DNA of 9,710 nt from Saccharofermentans sp. (GTDB taxonomy: Bacteria > Bacillota_A > Clostridia > Saccharofermentanales > Saccharofermentanaceae), in contig JAILMZ010000098.1 in assembly GCA_024692105.1 (NCBI GenBank), forward strand, positions 1 through 9,710, read 5' to 3'. The notes beneath the pieces are model-generated. The model saw nothing but the letters and a program-made list of their open reading frames with translations. It was not told where the DNA came from and made no database searches. Numbering within the stretch: the first letter of the stretch is position 1; each line of letters opens with the position of its first letter. This document shows, in pieces, positions 1 to 7,107 of the stretch. Made by a program: the position numbers and the translations under genes.

Positions 1-794
1 GAAGCGGATACATCCTTGAATTCATCTGAAGGCTTGGCATATATCGTATTCAGCATGCCCCGCTTGAAGGGTGCGAGGTGAGGGGTGAAGGTGACAGTTA
101 TGTCGCCTGATTTGCCGCCTGCAAGGAATGAGCACTTCTCGGAGATCTCCGTTGTGTGTCTGTGTCCTACTACGCCGTAAGGCTTGAAGGAATCATCCTC
201 TTCGCAGAATGCGTAAGCCAGATCTGCCTTCCTTCCCGCACCGGAGACTCCGGATACCGCGTCTATAATTATAGTGTCTTTCTTAATTATTCCTTTCTTA
301 AGGAAAGGAGCGAGCGCTATCAGCGAACATGTGGGGTAGCAGCCGGGATTGGCTACGAGCCTTGCAGTCTTGAGTTCATCTCTGTAAAACTCGGGAAGAC
401 CGTAAACTGCTTCTTCGAGCAGCTCGGGATGAGGATGAGTGAGTTTATAGGACTTCTCGTAAGTTGCCAGATCTTTGTATCTGAAGTCGCCGCTGTGGTC
501 GATGACCCTGACGCCGGTCTCGAGAAGAACGGGAACGGTGGCAGAAGATACTCCGTGAGGCAGCGCGGTGATAACAAGATCGCTCTCCCTGCCTACTTCG
601 GCAGGATCCTTGTCGCTCAGGATCGTATCACATACTCCGCGGAATACGGGATATACATCGGAGAAAGCCTTGCCTGCGAAGCTCCTGCTAGTCAGGTCCT
701 TGATCTCAAAATCAGGATGAGCGACAAAACCCCTGACGAGTTCTGCTCCAACGTAACCTGTAGCGCCTATAATACTTACTTTAAATTTACTCAT
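1..794 (-). CDS. argC: N-acetyl-gamma-glutamyl-phosphate reductase, partial (C-terminus outside window)
   Basis: ArgC carries out the NADPH-dependent reduction of N-acetylglutamyl phosphate to the semialdehyde, a cytoplasmic step of arginine synthesis. Reading the minus strand from the ATG at 794-792 gives 264 uninterrupted codons that run off the window edge; the family is usually about 345 residues, so roughly a quarter is missing. The N-terminal dinucleotide-binding motif GATGYVG is at residues 10-16, an ITALPHG segment follows in the Rossmann domain, and the catalytic cysteine is C152 in NPGCYPT. HRHTTE (H211, H213) matches the conserved catalytic histidine region, and HLAPFKRGM lies near the visible end. 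An AGAGGA ribosome binding site ends 11 bases before the ATG, and a consensus-like promoter lies just upstream. The gene diverges from the rest of the window; argJ or argB may lie beyond the left edge, but this is not visible. Confidence 0.96.
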   Translation of the reverse strand, partial: MSKFKVSIIGATGYVGAELVRGFVAHPDFEIKDLTSRSFAGKAFSDVYPVFRGVCDTILSDKDPAEVGRESDLVITALPHGVSSATVPVLLETGVRVIDHSGDFRYKDLATYEKSYKLTHPHPELLEEAVYGLPEFYRDELKTARLVANPGCYPTCSLIALAPFLKKGIIKKDTIIIDAVSGVSGAGRKADLAYAFCEEDDSFKPYGVVGHRHTTEISEKCSFLAGGKSGDITVTFTPHLAPFKRGMLNTIYAKPSDEFKDVSA

Positions 795-828
795 ATATAT
801 ACTTGTCCTCTGTTTGTTAGATTTATGC

Positions 829-857
829 AATATAATGTATAAAAATACAATTGTCAA
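829..857 (-). promoter_or_regulatory. sigma-A type promoter for argC
   Basis: On the minus strand there is a perfect -35 TTGACA (857-852), a 17-base spacer and a -10 TATATT (834-829, five of six consensus bases). The -10 lies about 35 bases before the argC start codon, leaving a short leader with the AGAGGA ribosome binding site at 811-806. I did not find a convincing ArgR box. Confidence 0.8.
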
Positions 858-887
858 CAAGAATCTCAATATATTATTGCGCTAACG

Positions 888-901
888 CCTTGTATACAAG
901 G
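888..901. promoter_or_regulatory. Perfect palindrome, candidate GntR-family operator
   Basis: CCTTGTATACAAGG is a perfect 14-bp inverted repeat. Its 12-bp core CTTGTATACAAG is, as I recall, the core of the Bacillus subtilis GntR operator, and GntR-family sites in general follow a GT-N-AC pattern. It sits about 31 bp upstream of the argC -35 and about 290 bp upstream of the ABC gene, so either direction could be controlled. No GntR-family protein is encoded in the window. The palindrome is seen; the operator role is inferred. Confidence 0.4.
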
Positions 902-1048
902 TTACATTGAGGTGACATAGTGCCTCAGGGCCCTGCTGCGTTGTCATATAGCACAAAGCAATATGCAGGTTCAGTTGCTCTGAAGTTCTCATAAATACTT
1001 GCTTTTTTGGTTAGAACATACAAAAAACACAAAATTGTATGGGAATTA

Positions 1049-1069
1049 TAAACAAAACGGGGCTTTATT
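1049..1069 (+). repeat. Direct repeat copy 1 upstream of the ABC ATPase gene
   Basis: This 21-base segment (core ACAAAACGGGGCTTTATT) matches the segment at 1114-1134 at 19 of 21 positions. Each copy is itself an imperfect inverted repeat (AACAAA against TTTATT, one mismatch here). The copies are offset by 65 bp, close to six helical turns, as would suit paired regulator sites. Confidence 0.6.
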
Positions 1070-1113
1070 GATTACAAAAAGGCTTAATTTTTTTTGGGGA
1101 TAATGCCATATAG

Positions 1114-1134
1114 TAAACAAAATGGGGCTTTGTT
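1114..1134 (+). repeat. Direct repeat copy 2 upstream of the ABC ATPase gene
   Basis: This is the second copy of the repeat (core ACAAAATGGGGCTTTGTT). Its arms AACAAA (1116-1121) and TTTGTT (1129-1134) are perfectly complementary around a 7-base centre. It overlaps a possible TATAGT -10 element (1109-1114), so it could be an operator near the transcription start. Confidence 0.6.
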
Positions 1135-1189
1135 AGTATTTCTGTATGAATTAGCCCGCCCATAGGCGCGGCCCTTTGGAGGTAAGAAA

Positions 1190-2305
1190 ATGGCAAGTTT
1201 ATCTTTCCAGCATGTTTACAAGAAGTATGAAGGCGGCGTTGTTGCTGTATCAGACTTTAATCTCGATGTTGCAGATAAGGAATTCGTTATCCTGGTAGGA
1301 CCTTCCGGTTGCGGTAAGTCAACAACTCTCCGTATGCTCGCAGGCCTCGAGGACATTTCCGAGGGTGAGATCTACATCGACGATCGTTGCGTTAACGACG
1401 TTCTTCCTAAGGACAGAGATATCGCGATGGTTTTCCAGAACTACGCTCTGTATCCGCACATGACAGTTCGCGACAACATGGCATTCGCTCTCAAGCTCAG
1501 AAAGATGAGCAAGGACGAGATCAACCGTCGTGTTGTTGAGGCAGCTAAGATCCTTGAGATCGAGCATCTCCTCGACAGAAAGCCTAAGGCTCTGTCCGGT
1601 GGTCAGCGTCAGAGAGTTGCTCTCGGCCGTGCTATCGTTCGTGACCCTAAGGTCTTCCTCATGGACGAGCCTCTCTCAAACCTCGACGCTAAGCTCCGTG
1701 TACAGATGCGTGTCGAGATCACAAAGCTCCACCACAGACTTAAGACAACATTCGTTTACGTTACACACGACCAGACCGAGGCTATGACCATGGGTACCAG
1801 AATCGTAGTCATGAAGGATGGCTTCATCCAGCAGGTTGACTCTCCTACGGAGCTCTATGACAACCCGGTCAACACATTCGTTGCAGGATTCATCGGAATG
1901 CCTCCTATGAACTTCATCAACGCTGTTATCAACGTTGAGGGCAGCGACGTATTCATCTCCTTCGAGAACGTTACGATCAAGCTTCCTGAGAGATATGCTG
2001 TTGAGGAAGTTATGGAGCGTGACGGCCAGGAAGTTATCTTCGGTGTCAGACCTGAGGCTCTCACAGACGATATCACATACGTTACAGATCACCCTGAGTC
2101 AGCATTCACAGCAGACGTCGACGTCGTCGAAATGCTCGGTGCAGAGACATACCTCTACGTTACAGTTAACGGATCACTGCCTCTCACATGCCGCGTTGAC
2201 CCTACAACTTCACAGTCTGCAGTTGGTCAGGTTGTCGACCTCGCAGTCGATGCAAACCGTATCCACATCTTCGACAAGGATACAGAGCAGAGCATCATTT
2301 CCTGA
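1190..2305 (+). CDS. Sugar ABC importer ATP-binding protein, MalK/UgpC/MsmX type
   Basis: This cytoplasmic ATPase powers carbohydrate ABC importers (CUT1 class). Its 371 residues are the normal length. Visible motifs are Walker A GPSGCGKST (37-45), Q-loop Q83 in VFQNYALYPHMTV, signature LSGGQRQR (135-142), Walker B FLMDEP (156-161) and H-loop H193 in YVTHDQ. Residues from about 240 to the end form the MalK-type C-terminal regulatory (TOBE/MOI) domain, including FGVRPE. GGAGGT lies 6 bases before the ATG. The gene stands alone, with a long intergenic region before it and an intrinsic terminator after it, and no permease or binding protein is nearby. This fits a shared MsmX-like ATPase serving several importers encoded elsewhere, but that role is inferred. 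Codon use looks strongly biased (for example many CTC and GTT codons), suggesting high expression. Confidence 0.93.
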   Translation: MASLSFQHVYKKYEGGVVAVSDFNLDVADKEFVILVGPSGCGKSTTLRMLAGLEDISEGEIYIDDRCVNDVLPKDRDIAMVFQNYALYPHMTVRDNMAFALKLRKMSKDEINRRVVEAAKILEIEHLLDRKPKALSGGQRQRVALGRAIVRDPKVFLMDEPLSNLDAKLRVQMRVEITKLHHRLKTTFVYVTHDQTEAMTMGTRIVVMKDGFIQQVDSPTELYDNPVNTFVAGFIGMPPMNFINAVINVEGSDVFISFENVTIKLPERYAVEEVMERDGQEVIFGVRPEALTDDITYVTDHPESAFTADVDVVEMLGAETYLYVTVNGSLPLTCRVDPTTSQSAVGQVVDLAVDANRIHIFDKDTEQSIIS

Positions 2306-2328
2306 TCTTAGGAAAACAAACGAATATC

Positions 2329-2357
2329 ACGGGCGCTTCTACGGAGGCGCCCGTTTT
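2329..2357 (+). terminator. Intrinsic terminator after the ABC ATPase gene
   Basis: ACGGGCGC (2329-2336) pairs perfectly with GCGCCCGT (2347-2354) around a 10-base loop, followed by a short T run (TTTTA). It starts 23 bases after the stop codon and separates the ATPase gene from the downstream operon. Confidence 0.85.
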
Positions 2358-2363
2358 ATATGC

Positions 2364-2392
2364 TTGCACGTCTGAAAGAAAAATAATATTAT
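2364..2392 (+). promoter_or_regulatory. Possible promoter for the regulator-ftsEX operon
   Basis: TTGCAC (2364-2369), a 17-base spacer and TATTAT (2387-2392) form a plausible sigma-A promoter just after the terminator. The -35 matches only TTG of the consensus; the -10 matches five of six. The -10 lies inside a perfect 12-bp AT palindrome, AATAATATTATT (2382-2393), which could also be a binding site. Confidence 0.45.
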
Positions 2393-2445
2393 TTAGAATA
2401 GTGTGTAATAGGCTACTATGCGGACATATCGGCTGAGGTGAAAAA

Positions 2446-3552
2446 ATGGAAGAAATCAAAAAGTGCATGCGGCAGGTAAAGACAATCATTCCTTCTGGTT
2501 GCGGTGTTATGGACACTACCGGAAAGATCCTTGCGGCAACCGATGAGGCTAACGAAGACCAGACAGATCCTTCGTTCCGCGCGGTAATGTCTTCGGACAA
2601 TCTGTTCGCTTCGACGGCAGACCGTACTTATCTCAAGGTATTTATCGGAGAACAGCTTAAGTACATCATCTATATTGAAAATACTGACCAGGACGCGAAG
2701 ATCTCTCTTCAGCTTATCGCCGAATGGCTCAAGACACTGGTCAAGGAGAAGGGAACGGACGCTGAGAAGGCTATCTTCATCAGAAACGTTCTGCTCGATA
2801 ACGAGATCCGCAACGAGATCCCGATGATAGCAAGAAGCTACAAGATCGACTGCAAAGACCCGAGGCTCGTACTGGTCGTAAGGACCACATCCGAGCAGAG
2901 CGCGGAGGCTTTCGAGATCTTGCAGAATCTGTACAGCGATTCCGAGATCGCAACGGTCATCTCCATGGATGACACGACAGCTATCGTTATCGTTGACGCT
3001 TCAGAAGCGTTGAGAGACGAGGAAGGCGCAGACGTTTTCATCGATGAGACATGCGCTTCCATCCTTGCAGGCCTCAATTCCGAAGGCTGCAACGCAAAGG
3101 TTGCGGTAGGTTCCGTAGTCGGTTCATTCATGGATATCAGCAAGTCATATTCCGATGCTATGACCGCTCTCAAGGTCAGCAAGATATTCGACGGCGATGC
3201 TGACATCTCCAGATATGACAAGCTCGGCCTCGGCCGTCTTATATACCAGCTCCCGAAGCCCCTCTGCGAAATGTTCATCAGAGAGGTTTTCCCGAACGAT
3301 GCATTCAGATCTCTTGATGAGGAAACAAGAACGACCATCGATACGTTCTTTGCGAATGACCTTAACGGAAGCGAGACCTCAAGAGAGCTTTTCGTACACA
3401 GAAACACACTCGTTTACAGACTTGAGAAGGTTAAGACAAAGACAGGCCTTGACCTGCGCAAGTTTGATGACGCGGTATTGTTCAAGATGGCCACGATGGT
3501 CAGAACGTACGTTGATTATCTCAACGATACAAACGACAACAAGATAAGGTAA
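2446..3552 (+). CDS. CdaR/PucR-type transcriptional regulator (C-terminal helix-turn-helix)
   Basis: This is a predicted cytoplasmic DNA-binding regulator of 368 residues. The C-terminus (about 290-357) matches the PucR/CdaR helix-turn-helix family: NGSETSRELFVHRNTLVYRL followed by KTGLDL and DDAVLFKMA, where HRNTLVYRL is the hallmark recognition helix. The segment SYSDAMTALKVSK (234-246) resembles the conserved end of the CdaR GGDEF-like middle domain, roughly residues 130-250. The N-terminus (GVMDTTGKILAATDEA, 20-35) loosely resembles a sugar-diacid or PAS-like sensor domain; the ligand is unknown. GAGGTG lies 5 bases before the ATG. Only 11 bases separate its stop from ftsE, so it is probably co-transcribed with the ftsEX genes. 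Whether it regulates them, or carbohydrate genes such as the upstream ATPase, cannot be told from sequence. Confidence 0.85.
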   Translation: MEEIKKCMRQVKTIIPSGCGVMDTTGKILAATDEANEDQTDPSFRAVMSSDNLFASTADRTYLKVFIGEQLKYIIYIENTDQDAKISLQLIAEWLKTLVKEKGTDAEKAIFIRNVLLDNEIRNEIPMIARSYKIDCKDPRLVLVVRTTSEQSAEAFEILQNLYSDSEIATVISMDDTTAIVIVDASEALRDEEGADVFIDETCASILAGLNSEGCNAKVAVGSVVGSFMDISKSYSDAMTALKVSKIFDGDADISRYDKLGLGRLIYQLPKPLCEMFIREVFPNDAFRSLDEETRTTIDTFFANDLNGSETSRELFVHRNTLVYRLEKVKTKTGLDLRKFDDAVLFKMATMVRTYVDYLNDTNDNKIR

Positions 3553-3563
3553 TACATAAAAAC

Positions 3564-4892
3564 GTGATAGATTTTATTAACGTAGAGAAGACCTACAAGA
3601 CAGGGGTCGATGCTCTCAAGGGTGTAAGTTTTACTATAGAAGACGGCGAATTTGTCTTCATTATCGGCAAATCGGGTTCCGGCAAATCGACCCTTCTCAA
3701 GTGCATAACATGCGAAGAGAAGCCTACCAAGGGAAAAGTTACCATCGATAACTTCGATATTTCCCACATGCCCCGCGCACTGATACCTGTCCTCCGCCGC
3801 AAGATCGGCATGATCTATCAGGATTTCAGACTTATCGAGAGCAAGACGGTCGCCGAGAACGTATCGTTCGCCGGCGAGATCATCGGCGTTCCCAAGAAGA
3901 GCCTTGATAACACAGTAATGTTCTGCCTCTCACTGGTCGGACTAAGAGAAAAGGCAAATGCTTATCCGCAGGAGCTTTCCGGCGGTGAGCAGCAGAGAGT
4001 CGCCATTGCAAGAGCTCTTGTAAACAACCCCAGCCTTATAGTTGCAGACGAGCCTACCGGCAATTTGGACCCCGAGACGAGTGAGGCCATAATGGCCATG
4101 CTCCTCGATATCAACAGGAACGGTACGAGCGGCAACAAGACAACGGTAATCATCTGCACACATGACCAGACGATGGTCGACCGCATGAAAAAGCGCGTTA
4201 TCGAGATCGAAGGCGGTCTTATCGTCAGGGATGAGAGCGAGAGCGGCTACAAAGAGAACGCAGGCGAAGAGTCAAAGAACATCGCGAACACCGCAGCACG
4301 CACGTCGCTTTATTCAGGTGATGTTTCAACGGCAACAGACCTCGTGGCATTTGGCGATGATCAGGAATACAGTGACAATTACGACGATCCGGGATTTTTG
4401 CCGGACCATACGAAAGAATCCGCTCCTCTTATGTTCAATGACGATCTGACTGAACATGAGAAGCTTTTCAAGACCACCGCAGACGCAGCAGCCGGACTTC
4501 CTTCGGAGACAATGCCCGACGAGCTCCCCATCGAAGAGATAATCACCGATCCGGTAGAAGTGCCCCGGTCTGACGCAAATACGGAAGCGGTTCCCGCTGC
4601 GGCTGAAAAGCCTGAAGAGGGTCCCGAGATAATAGAGATCAACGTATCACCCGCAACTCTTACCGCTGCCGAAAACAGCAATCTGATGTTCGGCGAAGAG
4701 CCTGAGAAAGCACCCGCTCCGGCACCTGAACCTGCACCTGCAGCCGAGCCCGCAAAAGAAGCGCCTGTCTCAAAAGCCGACAAGAAGAAGGCTAAAGAAG
4801 AGAAGCGCAAGGCAAAGCTCGACAAGCAGAAGAAGGTCAGAAGAAGCGACATTGATCCGGGCAATGACATTGATTTGTTTCCGGAGGACTAA
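3564..4892 (+). CDS. ftsE: Cell division ABC ATPase FtsE with long disordered C-terminal extension
   Basis: FtsE is the cytoplasmic ATPase that pairs with FtsX to control peptidoglycan hydrolysis at division or along the wall. Translation starts at a GTG (3564), chosen because the FtsE start pattern IDFINVEKTYKTG follows at once; the nearest purine-rich site, AAGG (3546-3549), is weak and distant, so coupling to the upstream gene is likely. Motifs: Walker A GKSGSGKST (35-43), FtsE-specific QDFRLIESKTVAENV (Q-loop Q86), signature LSGGEQQR (138-145), Walker B VADEP (160-164) and H200. The ABC core ends near residue 230, the usual full length. The remaining roughly 210 residues are low complexity: acidic, then rich in Ala, Pro and Glu (about 380-400), then a Lys/Arg-rich stretch (404-427) and an acidic end, FPED. 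No frameshift or fused domain is apparent in the tail. Confidence 0.95.
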   Translation: MIDFINVEKTYKTGVDALKGVSFTIEDGEFVFIIGKSGSGKSTLLKCITCEEKPTKGKVTIDNFDISHMPRALIPVLRRKIGMIYQDFRLIESKTVAENVSFAGEIIGVPKKSLDNTVMFCLSLVGLREKANAYPQELSGGEQQRVAIARALVNNPSLIVADEPTGNLDPETSEAIMAMLLDINRNGTSGNKTTVIICTHDQTMVDRMKKRVIEIEGGLIVRDESESGYKENAGEESKNIANTAARTSLYSGDVSTATDLVAFGDDQEYSDNYDDPGFLPDHTKESAPLMFNDDLTEHEKLFKTTADAAAGLPSETMPDELPIEEIITDPVEVPRSDANTEAVPAAAEKPEEGPEIIEINVSPATLTAAENSNLMFGEEPEKAPAPAPEPAPAAEPAKEAPVSKADKKKAKEEKRKAKLDKQKKVRRSDIDPGNDIDLFPED

Positions 4893-4898
4893 AGATTC

Positions 4899-5795
4899 AT
4901 GAGCGGAAGAGCATTTCTTAATTCAGTACGTGAAGGAATCCGCGGAATCATAAGACATCCGCTGGTTACCGTCGCATCCATTACAACCATCACGCTGATG
5001 CTGATAATCATGAGCGTATTCCTTATATTCTCGGTCAACGCCAGAGGCATCATGGCCAAGCTCAGCCAGAAGCCGCCGATCGAAGTGTACATGAAGCTTC
5101 AGTGCACGGAAGAGGAGCTCAATATCGCTGCCGCAAGATTTGCGAACCACCCCGCGATAATCGAATACACGGTATCGACGCCCGAGCAGAACTACAACGC
5201 TTTCAAGGCGAACCTCGGTGATTCTTCCTCGATCCTCGATGATTTCGATTACAACACGTATCTGCCTTTCACGTTCTCTCTCAGACTGCTCGATCCCGCG
5301 TATGCGGATTCGGTCTGTGAGGAAGTCGCGACATATGAGGGCGTCTCCAGAGTACAGCAGGAGAGCCGCGTAATGCAGTTCCTCACAAAGGCGAGCGATG
5401 TCGTTAATGTCGCTACAATCGCGTCTTTCGTGGTGCTGCTCATAATCTCGCTGTTCATCATTTCGAACATGGTAAGGATCTCGGTATATTCAAGAGCATC
5501 CGAGATCGAGATCATGAAGTTCGTCGGAGCCACCAACAACTACATCAGGCTCCCTTACATCATCGAAGGTGCTGTCGTCGGCCTTATCAGCGGCCTGATC
5601 GCATGGGGCGCTACGATGATAACTTATTATCAGATATACTTAAGGGCGATGAGCACTATCAACCCGGCAAGTTTTTACGCGCTGGTACCCGTAGGAAATA
5701 TCATCTGGCACGAATTCTTTATGATAATCTTCCTCGGCATGCTGATCGGCGCGCTCGGAAGTGATATATCCGTACGCAAGTACATCAGGGTATAA
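4899..5795 (+). CDS. ftsX: Cell division membrane protein FtsX
   Basis: FtsX is the membrane partner of FtsE; its outer loop passes the ATPase signal to a cell-wall hydrolase. The 298 residues are the normal length. Four membrane segments are visible at about 24-46, 171-192, 221-246 and 272-292. A roughly 120-residue extracellular domain lies between the first two, with IEVYMK just after the first helix. The conserved FtsX segment SRASEIEIMKFVGAT (198-212), followed by IRLPYIIEG, sits between helices two and three. The ATG lies 6 bases after the ftsE stop, and GGAGG (4883-4887), inside the end of ftsE, is the ribosome binding site at an 11-base spacing. Confidence 0.96.
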   Translation: MSGRAFLNSVREGIRGIIRHPLVTVASITTITLMLIIMSVFLIFSVNARGIMAKLSQKPPIEVYMKLQCTEEELNIAAARFANHPAIIEYTVSTPEQNYNAFKANLGDSSSILDDFDYNTYLPFTFSLRLLDPAYADSVCEEVATYEGVSRVQQESRVMQFLTKASDVVNVATIASFVVLLIISLFIISNMVRISVYSRASEIEIMKFVGATNNYIRLPYIIEGAVVGLISGLIAWGATMITYYQIYLRAMSTINPASFYALVPVGNIIWHEFFMIIFLGMLIGALGSDISVRKYIRV

Positions 5796-5809
5796 GAGGT
5801 TCATAAATT

Positions 5810-7093
5810 ATGAGATATAAAGAAGAGCTTGAAGAGATCGCAAAACGCGAAGCATACCTCAGGAGAAAGTTCCTGAAGCCTGTATGCACTGTCCTCTGCC
5901 TGCTTCTCGTTATCCTGGCAGGTACGACCATCAAGATGGTAAACACGACTGCTACCGCTGCCGATATGGCGGTCGTATCCTTCAACAACGTCACTAAAAA
6001 AGAGATCGAGGACGCCAAGAAGAAGCGCGACGAGACAAGGAAGAAGGCAAAGTCCGCCGCTTCAAAGGTCTATGAGCTCAGGAAAAAGAAAAAGCAGACC
6101 AACTACGAGCTCATGGCTCTCAACGATGCCAATGACGAGCAGCGCGCCCAGTATGCCGAGATCTCCGAATCACTTCAGGCTGCGCTTGAGGCAAGAGTCA
6201 AAGCATTAGACGAATACATCACTGCCGGCGAAAACCTTGAGAAGCAGGAGAAAGCATTCCAGCAAAGAGTCTCGGCCATGTTCCAGTTCCAGAACAAGTC
6301 CATGTTCGAGGTCCTTCTTGAATCCAACAGCCTTGCCGGATTCTTTACCAACATGGAGATCATGACGCTGATTGCCGATGCGGATGCCCAGGCTGTCGAC
6401 AACATGAAGATAGCGCTCGATGACGCCAAGCTCCAAAGAGAGCTCGCGCTCAAAGAAGCCGATGATATGCAGCAGATCGCCATCGAAAAGCAGAAGCAGT
6501 TAGATGAGCTGGCAGCACTTATCGGAAAGACCGAAAAGAAACTTCAGAACGTAAAGAACCAGCTGTCTTCATGGGAGAAGAAAGAGAATGCTCTCGCGAA
6601 GGAAGCGGAGTCTTTAAACGACAAGATCAAGAAGCTCCAGAAGCAGTATGCCAAACAGAATATGTATAACGGCCCGACGAACGGCAAGTTCAGATGGCCG
6701 ACATACAACCGCACCATCACATCCGAGTTCGGATGGCGTATCCACCCGGTATATAACGAGAAGAGATTCCACTCCGGCGTTGATATCGCGAGCGGTTACG
6801 GCGCGGCGATCATGGCTGCGGGCAACGGTGTTGTCATCTTTACGGCAAAGCCTGTCCAGGGACAGAACACCGGCGGTTCAGGCTACGGCAATTACTGCAT
6901 CATCGACCACGGCGGCGGATATACCACGCTTTATGGTCACTGCAGATATGTCTACGTTAAGACGGGACAAAAGGTAAAGGCAGGACAGAAGATCGGCGAA
7001 GTCGGAAGCACAGGTACTTCCACGGGTTCGCACCTGCATTTCGAAGTCCGTAAGAGCGGTTCGCCCGTGAACCCTCTCAGGTATCTGCCCTGA
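5810..7093 (+). CDS. Membrane-anchored coiled-coil M23 (LytM) peptidoglycan endopeptidase
   Basis: This is a predicted cell-wall hydrolase of 427 residues. A charged 22-residue N-terminus is followed by a hydrophobic segment (about 24-41), which is a signal peptide or anchor. Residues 60-285 are rich in charged heptad-like sequence, a long coiled coil of the EnvC/PcsB kind. The C-terminal M23 domain (about 294-427) keeps the zinc ligands H321 and D325 (HSGVD) and H410, plus the catalytic histidines H377 (LYGH) and H408 (SHLHFE). It should therefore be an active hydrolase, unlike EnvC, whose LytM domain is degenerate. The start lies 14 bases after ftsX with AGAGG at a 10-base spacing. Adjacency to FtsEX makes it the likely hydrolase they control. 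That pairing is inferred from gene order and domain layout. Confidence 0.93.
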   Translation: MRYKEELEEIAKREAYLRRKFLKPVCTVLCLLLVILAGTTIKMVNTTATAADMAVVSFNNVTKKEIEDAKKKRDETRKKAKSAASKVYELRKKKKQTNYELMALNDANDEQRAQYAEISESLQAALEARVKALDEYITAGENLEKQEKAFQQRVSAMFQFQNKSMFEVLLESNSLAGFFTNMEIMTLIADADAQAVDNMKIALDDAKLQRELALKEADDMQQIAIEKQKQLDELAALIGKTEKKLQNVKNQLSSWEKKENALAKEAESLNDKIKKLQKQYAKQNMYNGPTNGKFRWPTYNRTITSEFGWRIHPVYNEKRFHSGVDIASGYGAAIMAAGNGVVIFTAKPVQGQNTGGSGYGNYCIIDHGGGYTTLYGHCRYVYVKTGQKVKAGQKIGEVGSTGTSTGSHLHFEVRKSGSPVNPLRYLP

Positions 7094-7107
7094 TAAGGTA
7101 AGGTCTC

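Larger units (their letters stand above)
795..1189. other. Divergent intergenic region between argC and the ABC ATPase gene
   Basis: These 395 bases contain no credible coding sequence on either strand. They hold the argC promoter, a perfect 14-bp palindrome (888-901), a second palindrome CAGGGCCCTG (926-935) flanked by TGACA and TGTCA, and two near-identical AT-rich repeats (1049-1069 and 1114-1134). I could not identify a good -35/-10 pair for the rightward gene; TATAGT at 1109-1114 and GATAAT at 1099-1104 are possible -10 elements without a recognisable -35. The ABC gene has a strong ribosome binding site, GGAGGT at 1178-1183. Confidence 0.6.

Noticed and set aside
156..842. Open reading frame of 228 residues on the + strand
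   Set aside because: It is antisense to argC, which has clear family motifs on the minus strand; the + translation resembles no family I know.
1156..1167. Small hairpin CGCC-CATA-GGCG before the ABC ATPase gene
   Set aside because: Only 4 bp with no T run; too small to claim as a terminator or riboswitch.
4379..4870. 163-residue minus-strand frame within ftsE
   Set aside because: It is a mirror of the low-complexity Ala/Pro/Glu tail; its Ser/Ala/Gly-rich translation is a compositional artefact.
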